Assembly: GCF_000699445.3 (NCBI RefSeq)
Contig: NC_067199.1
Span: forward strand, 31,146,402-31,210,401
Direction: 5' to 3'
Length of the DNA: 64,000 bases
DNA from: Schistosoma haematobium
Taxonomy: Eukaryota > Platyhelminthes > Trematoda > Strigeidida > Schistosomatidae
Shown: positions 1-13,200 of the stretch, in pieces
Position numbering within the stretch: the first letter of the stretch is position 1
How the letters are laid out: every line of letters starts with the position of its first letter
The notes under the pieces: generated by a model
What the model saw: only the letters and a program-made list of their open reading frames with translations
What the model was told of the DNA's origin: nothing
Database searches by the model: none
Translations under genes and position numbers: made by a program

Positions 1-3000
1 CACACAAAAAAAATAATTTACTCATTATTATCTGTCTCCATGTTCGTTACAAAAAAAATATGTTCATTCAATTTCTTATCATTTCCTTTCATGTTAGTAA
101 CTAAATGTTATTTTCCATATACACACATTCATCAATCATCCAATCAACTTACATATTATGTTAAGCTAAACAAATTTTATTAATTGTCTTTAAGTGGATT
201 TTATAACAAGCAAATTATTAATCATAACACTTAAAAACCTCTTATCAATTTCCGTTTTCTTATTTTGTTTTGTGAATTACATGTTATAATTAAACTACTA
301 TATCCTATTTTACTAACTGAACATTCTCTTCTATGTTCATACATATTATTATAAGATTTATATTATACTTAAACTCAGAGTTACTCATTTTAAAGTTTAT
401 TTCAATAGAATTTAGTTTATGGATGTCCATTTTTCTTTTTCTTTAAATTTATGGCGCTTTGTATAATTATCAATCAACCAACAACAACAAAAAGTTTAGA
501 GGAGGAAAAAACTCATCCATCTAAATTAATAAACCTAACAATAATAATTAAGTCTGAAATTGTTAGAAAAACTTCAAACTTTGGCCATAATTTTGTATAA
601 GATACTAGAAATACATTAAAAATAAACGTTACTATGTTTCATTAAGTTTAACAAAACATTATTAGTTTTGTTAAATTACTTAGCTACAAATTTATCTAGA
701 TTGTTACAACTTTTTTAATCCTTTAAATAGACACTTGAATTTATTTAAATGGAATTTTAAAGCTTTTATATCATATGAAGTTGCCTAGTATCATAAACTG
801 AAATAATAATCCTAATTATTTAAAACCACAAGCATGTGATAGATAGTTTTTTAAAAAAACTTGATTCAATACTTCTGAGCAGAACACATATTCAACAACT
901 TAGATAGTCTAATTGAGCAACGATTTTTAAAATGAAAACCATTTGACTCAAACTCATTGATACTGTGGTAAATTATTTGCCTTTACCTTTGAATAACATA
1001 GACTTGAATTTATGTAGAATTATTGTTTAACACTTGTAGATAATCTAAAATGAGGACCAAATCACTAAATACTGTTAGTTGATAATCAAGCCATCGTTTT
1101 TAGTTGTTATTCTGTATAATGATAACGATGATGTTTATTTAATGTAAATTATTGTTTAAATAATTGTTTCATTTATAGTTGTAACTGCATTAAAACTATT
1201 ATTGTGAATTGAACAGCATGTTACAGTTTTTCATTCAGTGCTATCTTTAATCATAAAACAAATGTTAAAAATATTCCACTTAACGACACGTTTCTCAATC
1301 AACATGACTATAAGTGTATTATGTAATAATTTATCTAGAATTACAAAAAAATCTTTATCCACTCGTCAACTTTATCACACATTTTCACAGGAATGTGGTC
1401 ATTACAAACTAACGAACCAGATGGAACTTTCTAGAAATTTCTAACGAAAATCGTTTCAGTAGCTACCAGACTTTAAACGCTACCAACGTAACTAGTAGTT
1501 CATTAATCACTCCATAGTATGTTGCAATTGATTTGATATTCTTACTAATAAAAAAACAGAAATAACCAATTTAAATACGGTAAAGTTGACATTTTAATTA
1601 ACCGTTGTAGAAGTAATTCGATATGATATAAAACCAGCAAATGGCTATATAAAGAGTTCGTATATACAAAAATTCAAAGGAGATATATTTTTTTAACTAC
1701 GACACATTAACACTGGTGATCTATCAATATGAAACTAATCTCCTTCTGTTAAGTTTAAAGATTTATTTATTGATGTGCCTATCTTTAGTTTTAGTTACCC
1801 CGTATCTGAATCCAGTTAAATCATATGCTGATTGTTATCGAAATATACATGTCGCCAACCCTCTTAAACAATTATCGACTTAATTTGCGTTAGAGAATAA
1901 CGGAATAAAATAAGCCGAATACGAGAATGAATTTCGAGTGTTGACATTCCATACACTTGTTGATCTAAACAGACGATCAAATAAACGAAGCGAAGTGAAG
2001 CGAAAAGAAACGGAATAACACACAGAGAATGCGAGTCAGCCAACTCGATTTGATCAAGCGTGACTCAATATTTATATTTGGACAAAAATAAGTTACGGAC
2101 ACAATTAAAACACGTAATTAAAACACGATCACATAAAAACAGTCAGGGTTAAGAAGCGAATAAGTGCATTTGCAGTTGAGACTCAATGTGAAACCATTCA
2201 CCATAACAATTTTCCAGATATTAGCTGCAAACTTCATATTTGTTCCCATAGATGAGATGTAGAGCACATAACTTTTGGCCAAAAACAACTTAACATTATA
2301 CGGATTTAATACGTGAACAGATTAGAATATTTTAAAGATGAAGTTGGAACTCGATCCTTACACAAACTGGAAGTCATAATGATGATGTTATCCACAGAGA
2401 ATTTTGTTCAAAACACTATCCAGTTAATAATATTGTTTCTTTATATGACAAACGTAAATAAACAAATAAATAGGAAAGTGACAAGATTAAATCAAATGAG
2501 TACAGAGGAGGAAATTTCCAATTTATAGTCGGAAATAGTTTAGAATTTATACATAATAAAAAAGGAAATTTCAAAGTTGTAAAGAAAAAGATGGAAAGTT
2601 GTACAACCGAACAGTGAATCATCAACTAAGAGATTAGGAAGGATTATAAAGTAATTTAGAAACACTGAAACTAAAATATTTAATGATTTTAATTCCAACA
2701 GACACGAAGAATAATGTAACTATGGTAAATTTGTTTTTAAGTGTTTAGTCACACTACCTTCAAACTTATAGATATTAGATTGGTGTTAAACTATTAAAGA
2801 AGCTTTGATTAAGTAGGGAGAGATTTAAAATCTCTGCTTATTTTATCTTACTGAGGGATGAAGCGAAATCAACTTAATGTCTATAATTCATTACATTTCT
2901 TGAGATTACCCTGTCAATAATCTCATTATCTTTACATATTCAATTTTTGGTCGTTTTACTCTCGGTTTTACTGAAATATTTGTTTTAAACAAAATCTTCC

Positions 3001-6000
3001 CTTGATTATTTTATTAATGTGGTGACAGTATAAAATGACAAACGCTTGTACATAATTCCTCTCTTCAATCATCATCGAGTAAGTAATTTAGGGTTACGAA
3101 AAATAATTGGAAGGAAAATGTTCACTGTAAATAGACTTGTGTGTAGTATGAATAAAAATGTGTTTGTATAGCATTTGCACAGAGTTGTTATTCATAAGAA
3201 ACATTTTGTGGACCCAGTTGTACTTATCAATAATGTACAGACAATAATGAATCTCTTAGGAGCTACTTAATTCTCTACTTTGGTTCTGGAAGTTATATGT
3301 TTTATAAACATACGGACAGAACCATAGATCGTTTTTCGGAATCATTTATCGGAAACTTCAATAAATTTATTAACTATCTAACAGATTGTGCATTTTCTTC
3401 GATAATTTGATGCGACTGCAGAATAATAAATAAGAACTTTCGTCTAAATTTGATCGAATAGTTTTGCAGTACTTGGGCGCCGAGTTAATGTGAAACGTTA
3501 AAGAAGAAGAATGCATTTATAAAATCTCAACCATATCGCCGAGATTTTACAAATACATTCTTCCTCTGTTTCTGACAGATTAATACATCTTGTAATATTA
3601 CCATTTTTAGATAAATCTCCCATTCACAGTAATTGTTTTCTGTTTGACTTACAACCTGGTAAAATTTACATCCATGGCTTTTCCATGCCATTCTTTTATA
3701 ACTCCATCTCACTAATTCTAAAGCGAATTTGATTATTTTCTAGATAACTACCTCTGATCAAATTCATCAGATCAACTTGCAATTTGACCACTTATTTGAG
3801 TGATTCGACATCAGTTGTACCATGTTGAGGTATTACACAGGTGGAGGTGTCTGGTAAGAAACCATGATCCTAGGTTTTGCGGTATTAACGATCTCCAGTA
3901 ATAGCCATCTAAAATTTTGGAGGCAGTAATGCTCCCAGTAGAATCCAAACTCCATTATCCAACCCGCCAAAGACGTTACTGGATATGACAGAAAACTAAC
4001 TTTGGACGTTTTCAAGTATGTGTAACAAGTTGTCATGGGCATCTTCGAATTTATATTTCTCAGCTTTGTACCAAATGTTTGCTATTTTGTTAATACTCTG
4101 TGATATTTGTACAAACTAATGAATCTTTTGTACTTGATTGTCCGTTAATTACTAATTCCAAATACAATACGTTCATTTGTGTTTATCTACTTTTACGTGC
4201 TGTAAATTGTACTATTCCGTGAATTCGAATACTTCTAATTACCATATACCCGTACATTTTCAAAAGCTTTAGCTTGTACGTTTTGGCAAATAACTGTAGT
4301 CTATTTTAAGATGTACGCTCTGTTTGTCGATTTATTAAGTCAAATTCAACCTTATCTTCCAAATCAACCAAACATGGCTCTATAACAATCTCAATGTTGA
4401 ATAAGTCCACGCTGACGCATTTTTAGACTTTGAACTGATTTATTTCATGTGGACACTAGACAAGCATTAATTATTATTTGTCACGAGAGATAATGTTAAG
4501 ATCTACTAATCGTTCATAAAATGATCAGTCTTCCACTAAATTACAACTTGGACGTGTTTGTACTTGAAAGCTTTTGTAATTTCAGTCATATTGAAATGAA
4601 GATTTCTGTGAAGTACATCTCCGAACTTGGCTGGGAATGGTTAGTTTGTACGGAAAGTATATAGTTTAGAGAAGCTTTTATGAATTACTGCTTAGTTGAC
4701 GATAGCAGACACTCTTAATAAACATGAATGTTTATTAAGTACCGTAAAAACTGAGGGGTCTCAAATAGTTTCAGTTATAGATGACCATACTCGCCAGTTC
4801 CAACGAAGATAAGTGGCTTGAACAAGCTGTTTGTCAATACTTCTGAGAGTCATAATGAAAAGTTTTGTAAATAACGCGTTGAGTAAATCAAAGTGTGCAT
4901 TGCTTGATTTTTCTGCCTCAATCAAACATCTCGGTAAAACTATCGCTATTTTCCCATGGCCGACGATCATATGCCACCGCAATATAGGAATGACCATGCA
5001 TTTCTAATTCTTTCACATGTTTATGACAACGTTATGTTATCTGAAGCCAGAACTAGGGGTGAAAAAGCAAATATACAAGGATTTGTAGTTTGCAATTTGA
5101 AAATGAACTGCAGAGTTTGTCTTATTAGTCTAAACTTTACATTGGCCTATTGATGCCTCCAAATACATTATGTTGCACATTCGTCACCAGGGTACAAACA
5201 CATGGACGGTGAATAACAATGAGCTATGTGTTTTCCGGACACAAAATTACCTAAGAGACGTCATTAACTGAGACATTACAGTTATTACACACTGCGTGCA
5301 ATATTCTCCAAGAGTTTTCGGACTCTCTGATCATTATGTAGAGTCGTTAGCCATGTTAAAAACTGTATGACTTTGTATACGTTGTTCATTCATCCGAAAC
5401 TGGGATGTACCCATCCCGTTCGTAAAAAAGATAGTGACGTTTTGAAAAAGGTTTCCAAAGTCGCAAAACTGCCATATGACGACCTACTGGTTTAACTAAA
5501 CCTACTTCCCCTGTTCACAGTCATCAATGTGCCAAGAAATTCTCAACTATAGACACATTCACAAAAATCTCGGTAGAGACTACCATCTCAAGTATGGTGA
5601 GTTCGTGCCGATGGCTTATATTAAGTTCAAGTTCAGCTGATATAGTTCTGGATATCAAATGTGGACAATAAGTAATACTACTGTATATGCAAGTCTATAT
5701 TGAAGACCGATACATGAGTCAAAGACATTTAAATTTAGTATTTATCAAATATAATTTTATTTATATCCACATTCAAATCTGAGTGTACGTGTTACTATCA
5801 ATCACTTACTTTTTCAAGCATCGCATCACAGCGAAATAAACATACAGCTTATCAAGCTCTAAATTAACTTGGTGAGACACAAAAGTCGTTGATGTTATAA
5901 TTAAGCTGACTGGAAGTTTGATACATTTTTACGAAATCAATAAAGTATTTGGATTCTATCATGCCCGCAAACTATAATACTCCATTGATTTATCTTTGCG

Positions 6001-6100
6001 TTTGCACATATATGTGGGCTTGTTTGAAAAAAATTATTTTACATAACATAATCTTTTTTCTTATTCCCAAATATAAGTCTGTCATCTTGACTTGTAAATC
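1..6100. other. Intergenic AT-rich DNA, no supported gene
   Basis: Only short open frames with biased AT-rich composition occur here, and none matches a family I know or links to neighbours by plausible splice sites. 3480-5640 is less AT-rich than its surroundings and reads like a long-decayed insertion, but I could not identify it on either strand. Confidence 0.6.
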
Positions 6101-6620
6101 ACCAACGTCGGTGATTTTCGTCGATGATTAGGGGCCTACTCAAGTTGGACAGAAATGGTTTGTCCAAGCAGCTCGCATCGACGCCGCACTTCATGTTCAA
6201 TATCCAAGATGGATCAACCCTTCATTGTTTTCAGGTCCATAGCTACCTTGATGACCATACAACACGAACAACGGAAATTTATTAGTAATAGTGTGTAGAA
6301 GGTATGGAGTGACATCGCCGTCACCTAGGCCAATCGACACAGGATAAAAGCTTGCTTGGGATTGAAATTGCAATCTTTTTATTTCAGCGTTTTTAGTCTG
6401 CTTGCATCAAGGCTATTATTTCATATTTGAAGTGCCTGATGTCATTGGAGTGTTTGTGGACTATCTTAACTTGGTAAAACGTGCGCCTTGAAAGGATAAG
6501 CATATTTCAGAAAACGCCAAATGACATGTCGCCATGGCTTTGAATGCTGTTCGATATTCAGTTGTCCGGATTCCAGATGATTTCGCTAAGGCCCAGTAGC
6601 ATTACGTTGGCATCACGGAC
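6100..6620 (+). repeat. Degenerate dispersed repeat, related to 48900-49290
   Basis: Several stretches match the 48.9-49.3 kb region in the same order and strand: taaatcaccaacgt (about 6096 and 48905), a GGCC(T/C)A-TTCGAGTT-like block, then cgatattca followed by a gatgattt-ggct-agggc/aaggccc block (about 6548-6600 and 49214-49256). The family is not recognised. A 130-residue open frame at 6544-6936 starts inside it and has no recognisable domain, so it is not called as a gene. Confidence 0.45.
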
Positions 6621-6936
6621 TTTTTTGGTTGCATATTACATTGAACCTTTGGTCATAGATAAGACTACCTTTACTTATTTTGAGTGCAATTTGTATGGTT
6701 TTAGCAGATTGTTTTACTGGACATGCTATCGAAATTCCTTCCTCATACTAGTTAAGTGTTGTCACGAACGAAAGGAACCATATCCATTAAAAATACTGAA
6801 ATTTAGACGACTACACTTAGTCGAAAGACAACTCTCCTTGTTAATCAAAAGTCACCCATCTAGACTGACTGTAATTGGAAAATTCAATATGCCTCACTCG
6901 TTCTATACTCTGAGTCTACTTTCAGATATTCTATGA

Positions 6937-9580
6937 TTTTAAACGAAAACCTGCAACCCAACATGAATTCTTCAATGTGCTCCAACAGGTATTTAATTGC
7001 TCTGCGGTAGCTAAAATAAGTAGGCATTCAGTAACAATTGAACTTCAATCTACGTAAACCGATTACATCGGGATAACGTCTTGCCGTCTAGGAGACAAAA
7101 ACATGTTGTAACTAGGATCCTTATATGGCGACAAGCATCCAACCTAAATAACTAACTCTAATAAGATTGTTGGTTGCCTAGAATTCACGCTTCGAGTAAT
7201 GAGAGCATAATTGAAACTTAGCAAATAATATTGGAACGAGAAAATATCCTCACAAACATTTACATAATGAAAGAGGACTTCAACTTAGAATTGAATGAAA
7301 GAACCACCAAAGAGGTCAAATAAAGATCCTAACAATATCTGGTGCCCTAGATTTATAACGAGACCATACATTACCAGTTGTTGTTCAAGTTATAAATTCA
7401 GATAGCCATTTTCTTGCAGGATAAGTTTGAGCAGACGTTAGGAGTTTGCCGTTTTCTCAAGATCATAGAGATATTTGCTGAAGCGAGTCACAACTTCAGA
7501 TCTAATGTTACAAATAGTTCATATATACAAACTTAATAGGACTAGGGAAGATTGTGTGTGAACTAACTTGTAGTGTAGGTTACTGACCAAGTATGTTCCA
7601 CTTAAATCACTTGTATTCTTCCATAGCTGGCAAACGATTTTTCATAATAAATATTGAAGCATACTTCCAAAGAAACCATAGCTTAATCGTGATCAACAGT
7701 GGAAAGACTTAATCTGTGAACGACCGATCGTGATGAAAGCCAGATTGCCGTTATATAATACGGGATCTACACTGTTTTAAACTTATTCTGGCATTGATAG
7801 TAGCGTAATCTCTGTATTGTACGCACATGCCAAGACTTTATATCAGCGAAATCTTGACGAGGTATTCCATTTTCCAGGTTTTCGGTATTTCTGTAATGGC
7901 ATTGGACCCCAACTGCACGACCTTTGAAGCCGGGTTTACAATTTTTGAAAACATTAATATTCAACGATTGTCACGAAAAGGTTAACAATGGAGAACACGG
8001 GAATGTTTATTCATTCAATCGGATAGCATGGCTCGGCCTCGCAGACATGGTCGTCTTGTGTGAGCTGTCTTTACTCACATTAAACGAACTATTCTATTTT
8101 TAGCCTAAGTGTGTTCTTCATAAGCTCCAAACGTTTCCGCGCGTATTGTTACGATAAGACGAGTCAGAAGAGAAAGTGATATGACATGCACGTAAGATTC
8201 TATAGATTAAGCATTCATAACATGACATCTCTACAGTTTTAGAACTAGATCTATTATTATAATAGTACTGATAACGAAGTATACTATAATCCTTTATTTC
8301 TTCCTCAAAAGTCCTTTCGAAGTAAGCGTATTGCAACTGTAACGAAATTTCAGTAGGAGCAAAAAGATGCGCATAACAAATAATTCTGTTCTGTCAATCT
8401 TTCTAGTAATAACGGATAAGTCCATAACTGAAAGTGCCCGTTTAACCATATTCACCAGATCACGTTTGTATACACCGTTTAACTAATCTTGTACAACAAC
8501 CTGTCAGTTTACATTAAATGCTACTAAACGTATCTTCAAACATATCTTTGAACCCCTTTGTTCCTTACATCTAGTTTGACTGGCTTTTGGATCGTCGACT
8601 AACATGCCGTGACGAACAACGTTGTTGTACAGCATTGTAGATCCGCAACACTTTTATTTAATTGTCGGATTTCGATATCTCAGTCTGTATACTTCTGAGC
8701 GTTAGCTTCCTCTGCTCTTATTCAGGTGCCTGTGGCTGTTGTCTTCCTCCTTTTTCTTGACTAAACGTTAGTGAGGTAGACTGTAGATGTCTATTTTTTA
8801 TCTTAGCGCTTTTTGAGGTCCGATACCTCACATAAGTTCAAAGCTGTCTATTGGAGGGTTCCGAAATATTCCTCGAAAGAGTCCGGAGGGGCGCTAAAAA
8901 CTCTGTGAAACATTTTGTCTAATCAGCGTTTGATAAAGATTTCAAATAAACATCTAGAAAGTAAAAAGTCACGAGTAACATTTCCAACTGGATGCTGACC
9001 TATCCTCATATTATTCTTACCATTCCAGAAACTCCTGGCCATCGGAAACACATCGATTTACTGTTCATGAAGAAATCTTGTAATAAAGCATTCTTTTCCC
9101 ACTTCGTGCAGCTTCTTATTGTTCAGCTTATCTTTCAGATTTACCCAATAGTTATTACAAGAGTTTAGGAGGACGATTCCGGTGTTCATTTGGGAGATTT
9201 ATGCTTACCTCTCCATTATTACCTTTAAATATACTTCATTGTAGTTTTCTCTTATTATCATATATCTTATAACCATTCAAACTTGCAGCTGATATCTATC
9301 TTGAACTAAGGCCTTCTCAGCTATCTTTCCCGTAAAATCTCCCACTACTTTCCTGATCTCTATTCGTATAGTCGTATAGGTCTGGTATTCCTTAGTATGG
9401 TACAATAAAGATATATATCTTCGCGTATGTTAATGGAAATAATCCTGTTGCTTATAATCATCTTGACTACACGTGGATCTCCTTGTCTTTCGTCACCCTC
9501 GTTTTTTTCTTAGTCAATGTTTTTCCATGATGTATTCACACTTAATGTTCTACGTCCTAACATCACTGTTCAGTTAGCTT
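6937..9580. other. Intergenic, nothing recognised
   Basis: No convincing coding region, RNA or intact element seen on either strand. Composition is somewhat less AT-rich than 1-3400, which suggests decayed repeats. Confidence 0.5.
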
Positions 9581-9585
9581 GTTAG

Positions 9586-9662
9586 GATGGTGTAGTGGTG
9601 AATAAATCCCCGAAACAAAAAATTCTGTACGTCTTCGACATTGAGGTTGATCTAATTAGTTT
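9586..9662 (+). repeat. Weak tRNA-like (SINE-type) promoter relic
   Basis: A tRNA-like order appears: a GGTGTAGTGGTGAATAAATC block resembling the D-arm/A box, then GAGGTTGATCTAAT about 50 bp later, resembling a decayed B box. There are no clear ends or target duplications. It may be chance or a decayed SINE. Confidence 0.25.
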
Positions 9663-9759
9663 TACTGGGTACACCTAGCTGAAGGCACTAGGTCACACAT
9701 CCACGATAGACCACGAATGGTTAGGCCATGCTACGTGACCCTAGTGACTATCTGCCAGC

Positions 9760-10056
9760 TTAGACCAAGCGCTTGCCGATAGCTCTCCAAATACGTCTTT
9801 GAACCCCTTCATTTCTGACTCGTGATTGAATTTCTTCAGCATAATTCAATGAAAAAAGAGTTACGTGTAGAAGTGTTGTTAAACTATGAATACCTGTGAC
9901 TTCTTTGATAGCATTGTTTCTTCGTGAATTCTTCTCAAAGATGGACTGCAAACTCTCATGAGACTGATATTTATTACCATTACTGTTATGGCTTTTCACT
10001 ATGTGGTCCGGGATGACATTCCTTGAAATTGTCCCCTCACTGCAACGAAAAATCAT
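9760..10056 (-). CDS. Possible exon of an unidentified minus-strand gene, divergent from E-Syt
   Basis: The frame is open for 98 codons with mixed, non-repetitive composition, starting at an ATG 238 bp from the E-Syt start on the opposite strand. It also contains a splice-like TGCAG just after the ATG and a GTATTC donor-like site within it, so only part may be exon. No domain, signal peptide or family is recognised. It would make a divergent promoter pair with E-Syt if real, but chance is the safer reading. Confidence 0.15.
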   Translation of the reverse strand: MIFRCSEGTISRNVIPDHIVKSHNSNGNKYQSHESLQSIFEKNSRRNNAIKEVTGIHSLTTLLHVTLFSLNYAEEIQSRVRNEGVQRRIWRAIGKRLV

Positions 10057-10294
10057 TTGATAATGGCATTCCTACATTTTTGTAGTCAGTGGACAGCCTT
10101 GCTTGTACTGTATTTTCCGTTTTATGGCCTGTGATCAGTCTTTTCGCTAAACGTAGTGAAAAAATACAATCCATTTACGTTTTGGCACAGAGAACAGAAT
10201 TTACGCGATAGGAAGTGTGAATTGTTTAATGCCTTCAGATTCTGGACCTTGAGCGCGATGATATAAACGCGGACAGTTTGTTAGTTAGGTGAAG

Positions 10295-13200
10295 ATGTTA
10301 GAAGGAAGTGCTTCCAATGACGAAGTGAAGAAGACGTTGCCTCCTAAACAAACATTTTTGTCACTCTCTTGGGATTACTTTAAGTTGTTTCTGACATGCG
10401 CCTCCATTTACGGCGTAGGATATTTTCGACTTAGCACTACCTGGGTCTTGGTCGGGTCGCTTGGATACTTCGTTTTGCAACATACTAGAAATAAGCAGTC
10501 AAGGTTAATAAGCTCACTTAAAGCCATTGGAGAAGACGAAAAAGCATTCATAATCCAAAATTTTACCGTAAGAGATCTTCCGTCTTGGGTAGGCTTGACA
10601 TCAATGAAATCTTATAATGTAAATTATTTACTAAGGTTTACTTTCCAGATGTTGAAAGAGCGGAATGGCTAAACAAAGTAATAAAGTCTAAAAATTAGAT
10701 ACTTTGTTAGGTTATTAAACGAATGTGGCCATCCATTAGTGAGTACGCGAGAGATATTATCGTTGCATCTATCGAGCCTGTCGTTGCACAAAATCTACCA
10801 ACTGCACTAACACCTTTTAATTTTGCTACTATTGACTTAGGTGACACGGTAAATGGATTTTGTTAGTCATTTGTATTGTAGCCCCCTAGAATCGGTGGAG
10901 TGAAAGTTTATATGAATGAAAACATCAGGAAGGACGAAATCGTTATGGACCTAGACCTTATGTAAGTCCTGCTTTATTTAATGCTTTCACAGGCTATACA
11001 GTGATGCTAGAATCAAAGTAAACTTAGGAAAAGTCAAGGCGGGAGTGAAGGAGTTTGAGGTACTTTTTAATAATTCATATCTTTCAGGTTATTTAACCCT
11101 GTATATCTACACATTTAGTCTAAGTGGCATGTACCAAGTCTATAGATGTCTAGCTAATTAATTTTAATGCCTCTAAATTGTTCTGGAGTTTTATATTTCA
11201 AGCTGGATAGTTCAGAGTATCCGTGTTCTTCGTTGTCCAACTAAGAAATTTTTCACTCATCCAATTATTGATCCTAATGTTTATTTGAATGCCAACCAAG
11301 TATATAAGTATCAAACACCCTGTTTAACTCAATAAGAGTTAAATTCACAAGCAGTTTGTAATCCGGAGGAACGCCAGTTTTTCCATTTATATGAAACGTC
11401 AGAAAAACTAGAAGTTCCCTTAAAATCGTACTATCTTCCGAAAATTACTAAGACTGTCTAAGTGCTCTTATAGTATACTAAAAGCATCTTTGCACTAAAT
11501 GAAATGCGATAGTTTTGACGAAAGTCTAATCGTCCTTTCATCAGAACTAAATTCGAATCAATTTCTCATTGCTTTGGTATCGCCCTCCGAGATAGTGACA
11601 AACAGCAACACACAAAGGCTTAGTAACGAACAACTCAACTTACTTTAGTATCTTCAGACATATTCCATCTAGTTCAGCTAGTTTAGTTTTTAAGTTCGTT
11701 TAATAAGTGGACCTGAAAGAAGTCACCCTCTATTCTGTAGGTCTTGCAAAAGCAACTAAATAGTACTCCTTCTTTTTTAAAGCTGTCTTCAGTAACTTTG
11801 CTGAAATATCACACAGTTCTGTGTTACAACAATTCGACCCTTATCCAGCTTCTAAACAAAAACAGTCATTTTAGACCTCTGGAAGGATCGAAATTAGTGT
11901 CCTCTCTAAGCATTTTAAAGTTATCTTTATTGTGAGTAAATTGTATTCTCTGGTTTTATAGTTTTTGCTCTCAAGGGCCGACAAATTTTTTATTAGATTG
12001 TTCAGTGTATTTGTTTTACTTATCAGGGTCATACCAACACGTAAACTTCCTAAGCCTCGTTGATGATTTCGAGTATGATCCTGTGGATAGTTTCATTACG
12101 AGATTAATGGGAATGTTTACACACACTGAAATAAGACAATTATATCGTGCATATTGCTATTCTTAAATACCATGCTTAGTATAATTGATTCCAAAGCGTT
12201 ACACAATGTGCAAAGAATAGGTACTTTAGCATGTACTCAATCCATTTTCTCAAACTGTTCGAAATAACAAGTAATGAACTCCAAGCTTATATTGTGCTTA
12301 AATTAAGGATGTGAAAGTGCAATAATTCCTTTCAGCTAACTAAAATTCGTGGACTAATTAAAGCCTTTGAAACTTTGGTTATCTGACTCCCAAGCTCGAA
12401 TAGAGCTTTGAGATAAAATGAGAAGTTTGAACTTGGTTTAAACATAATTTTTCTCAGAAAAGTGCCATTAATCGTTCAAATGTACTTCGGTGTTTTAGTA
12501 GTGACTACTAAACCGATGTTCAGGGATGGTGCTGATAATCAGATACTAGCTAAAATTGATAGACTTTTTTGATTCTTTAGGAAAGTTTTCATGAATGTCT
12601 ACAGTTGGATAGTAAATACTAATGCTGTCATTCGTGAAACTAAGACCATATATTTATTATATTCTATTCAATTGATTAATGAAATGTTTTTCACTTTCCA
12701 TCTTTATTTCATTTGCAATGTAAGCTGCGTGGTACACTACGTGTCGTTATGAAGCCTTTAGTTCCAAAAGTCCCGTTCGCTGGTGCGGTTACTGTGTGCT
12801 TTCTGGATAGTCCAGTCAGTAATTATTGGTATATTTCTTTAGTTTCTGTACAATTGCAAACTTGTAGTATTCTATATGCAATCACGAATAAGTTGTTTAG
12901 ACACCGCCTTTTGACAGTTTGGCTCATTCTGTTTTTTTTTATTAACAACCCAATAACGCCTTAGGAATTTACCCTGTATCTAGCTGAAAATAGTTTTAGC
13001 TTAACCATCTTCTCTTTAACCACTATATTTGAAGCTGACTAGTACAATTTAGTCGGAAGTCATAATTGAGAAAAGGACTACTAAAGGAAATCCATCCACG
13101 TTTAGCAGTGTTAAGTCCAGTTCATTTCAAACACCATAAGTCGACCTCACTGGGCTCTATAATGATACAGTTTTATATATTGGTATGCTTTTGTGAAGAA

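Noticed and set aside
6544..6936. 130-codon open frame as a gene
   Set aside because: No domain or family match, no splice links, and it starts within a degenerate repeat.
10262..10267. TATAAA as the E-Syt TATA box
   Set aside because: It is only 28 bp before the ATG, so transcription would start at or just before the start codon, leaving almost no 5' UTR.
10289..10294. Start of E-Syt at the in-frame GTG at 10289
   Set aside because: Eukaryotic nuclear genes start at ATG. ATG 10295 follows six bases later with A at -3, and TAG at 10286 closes the frame upstream.
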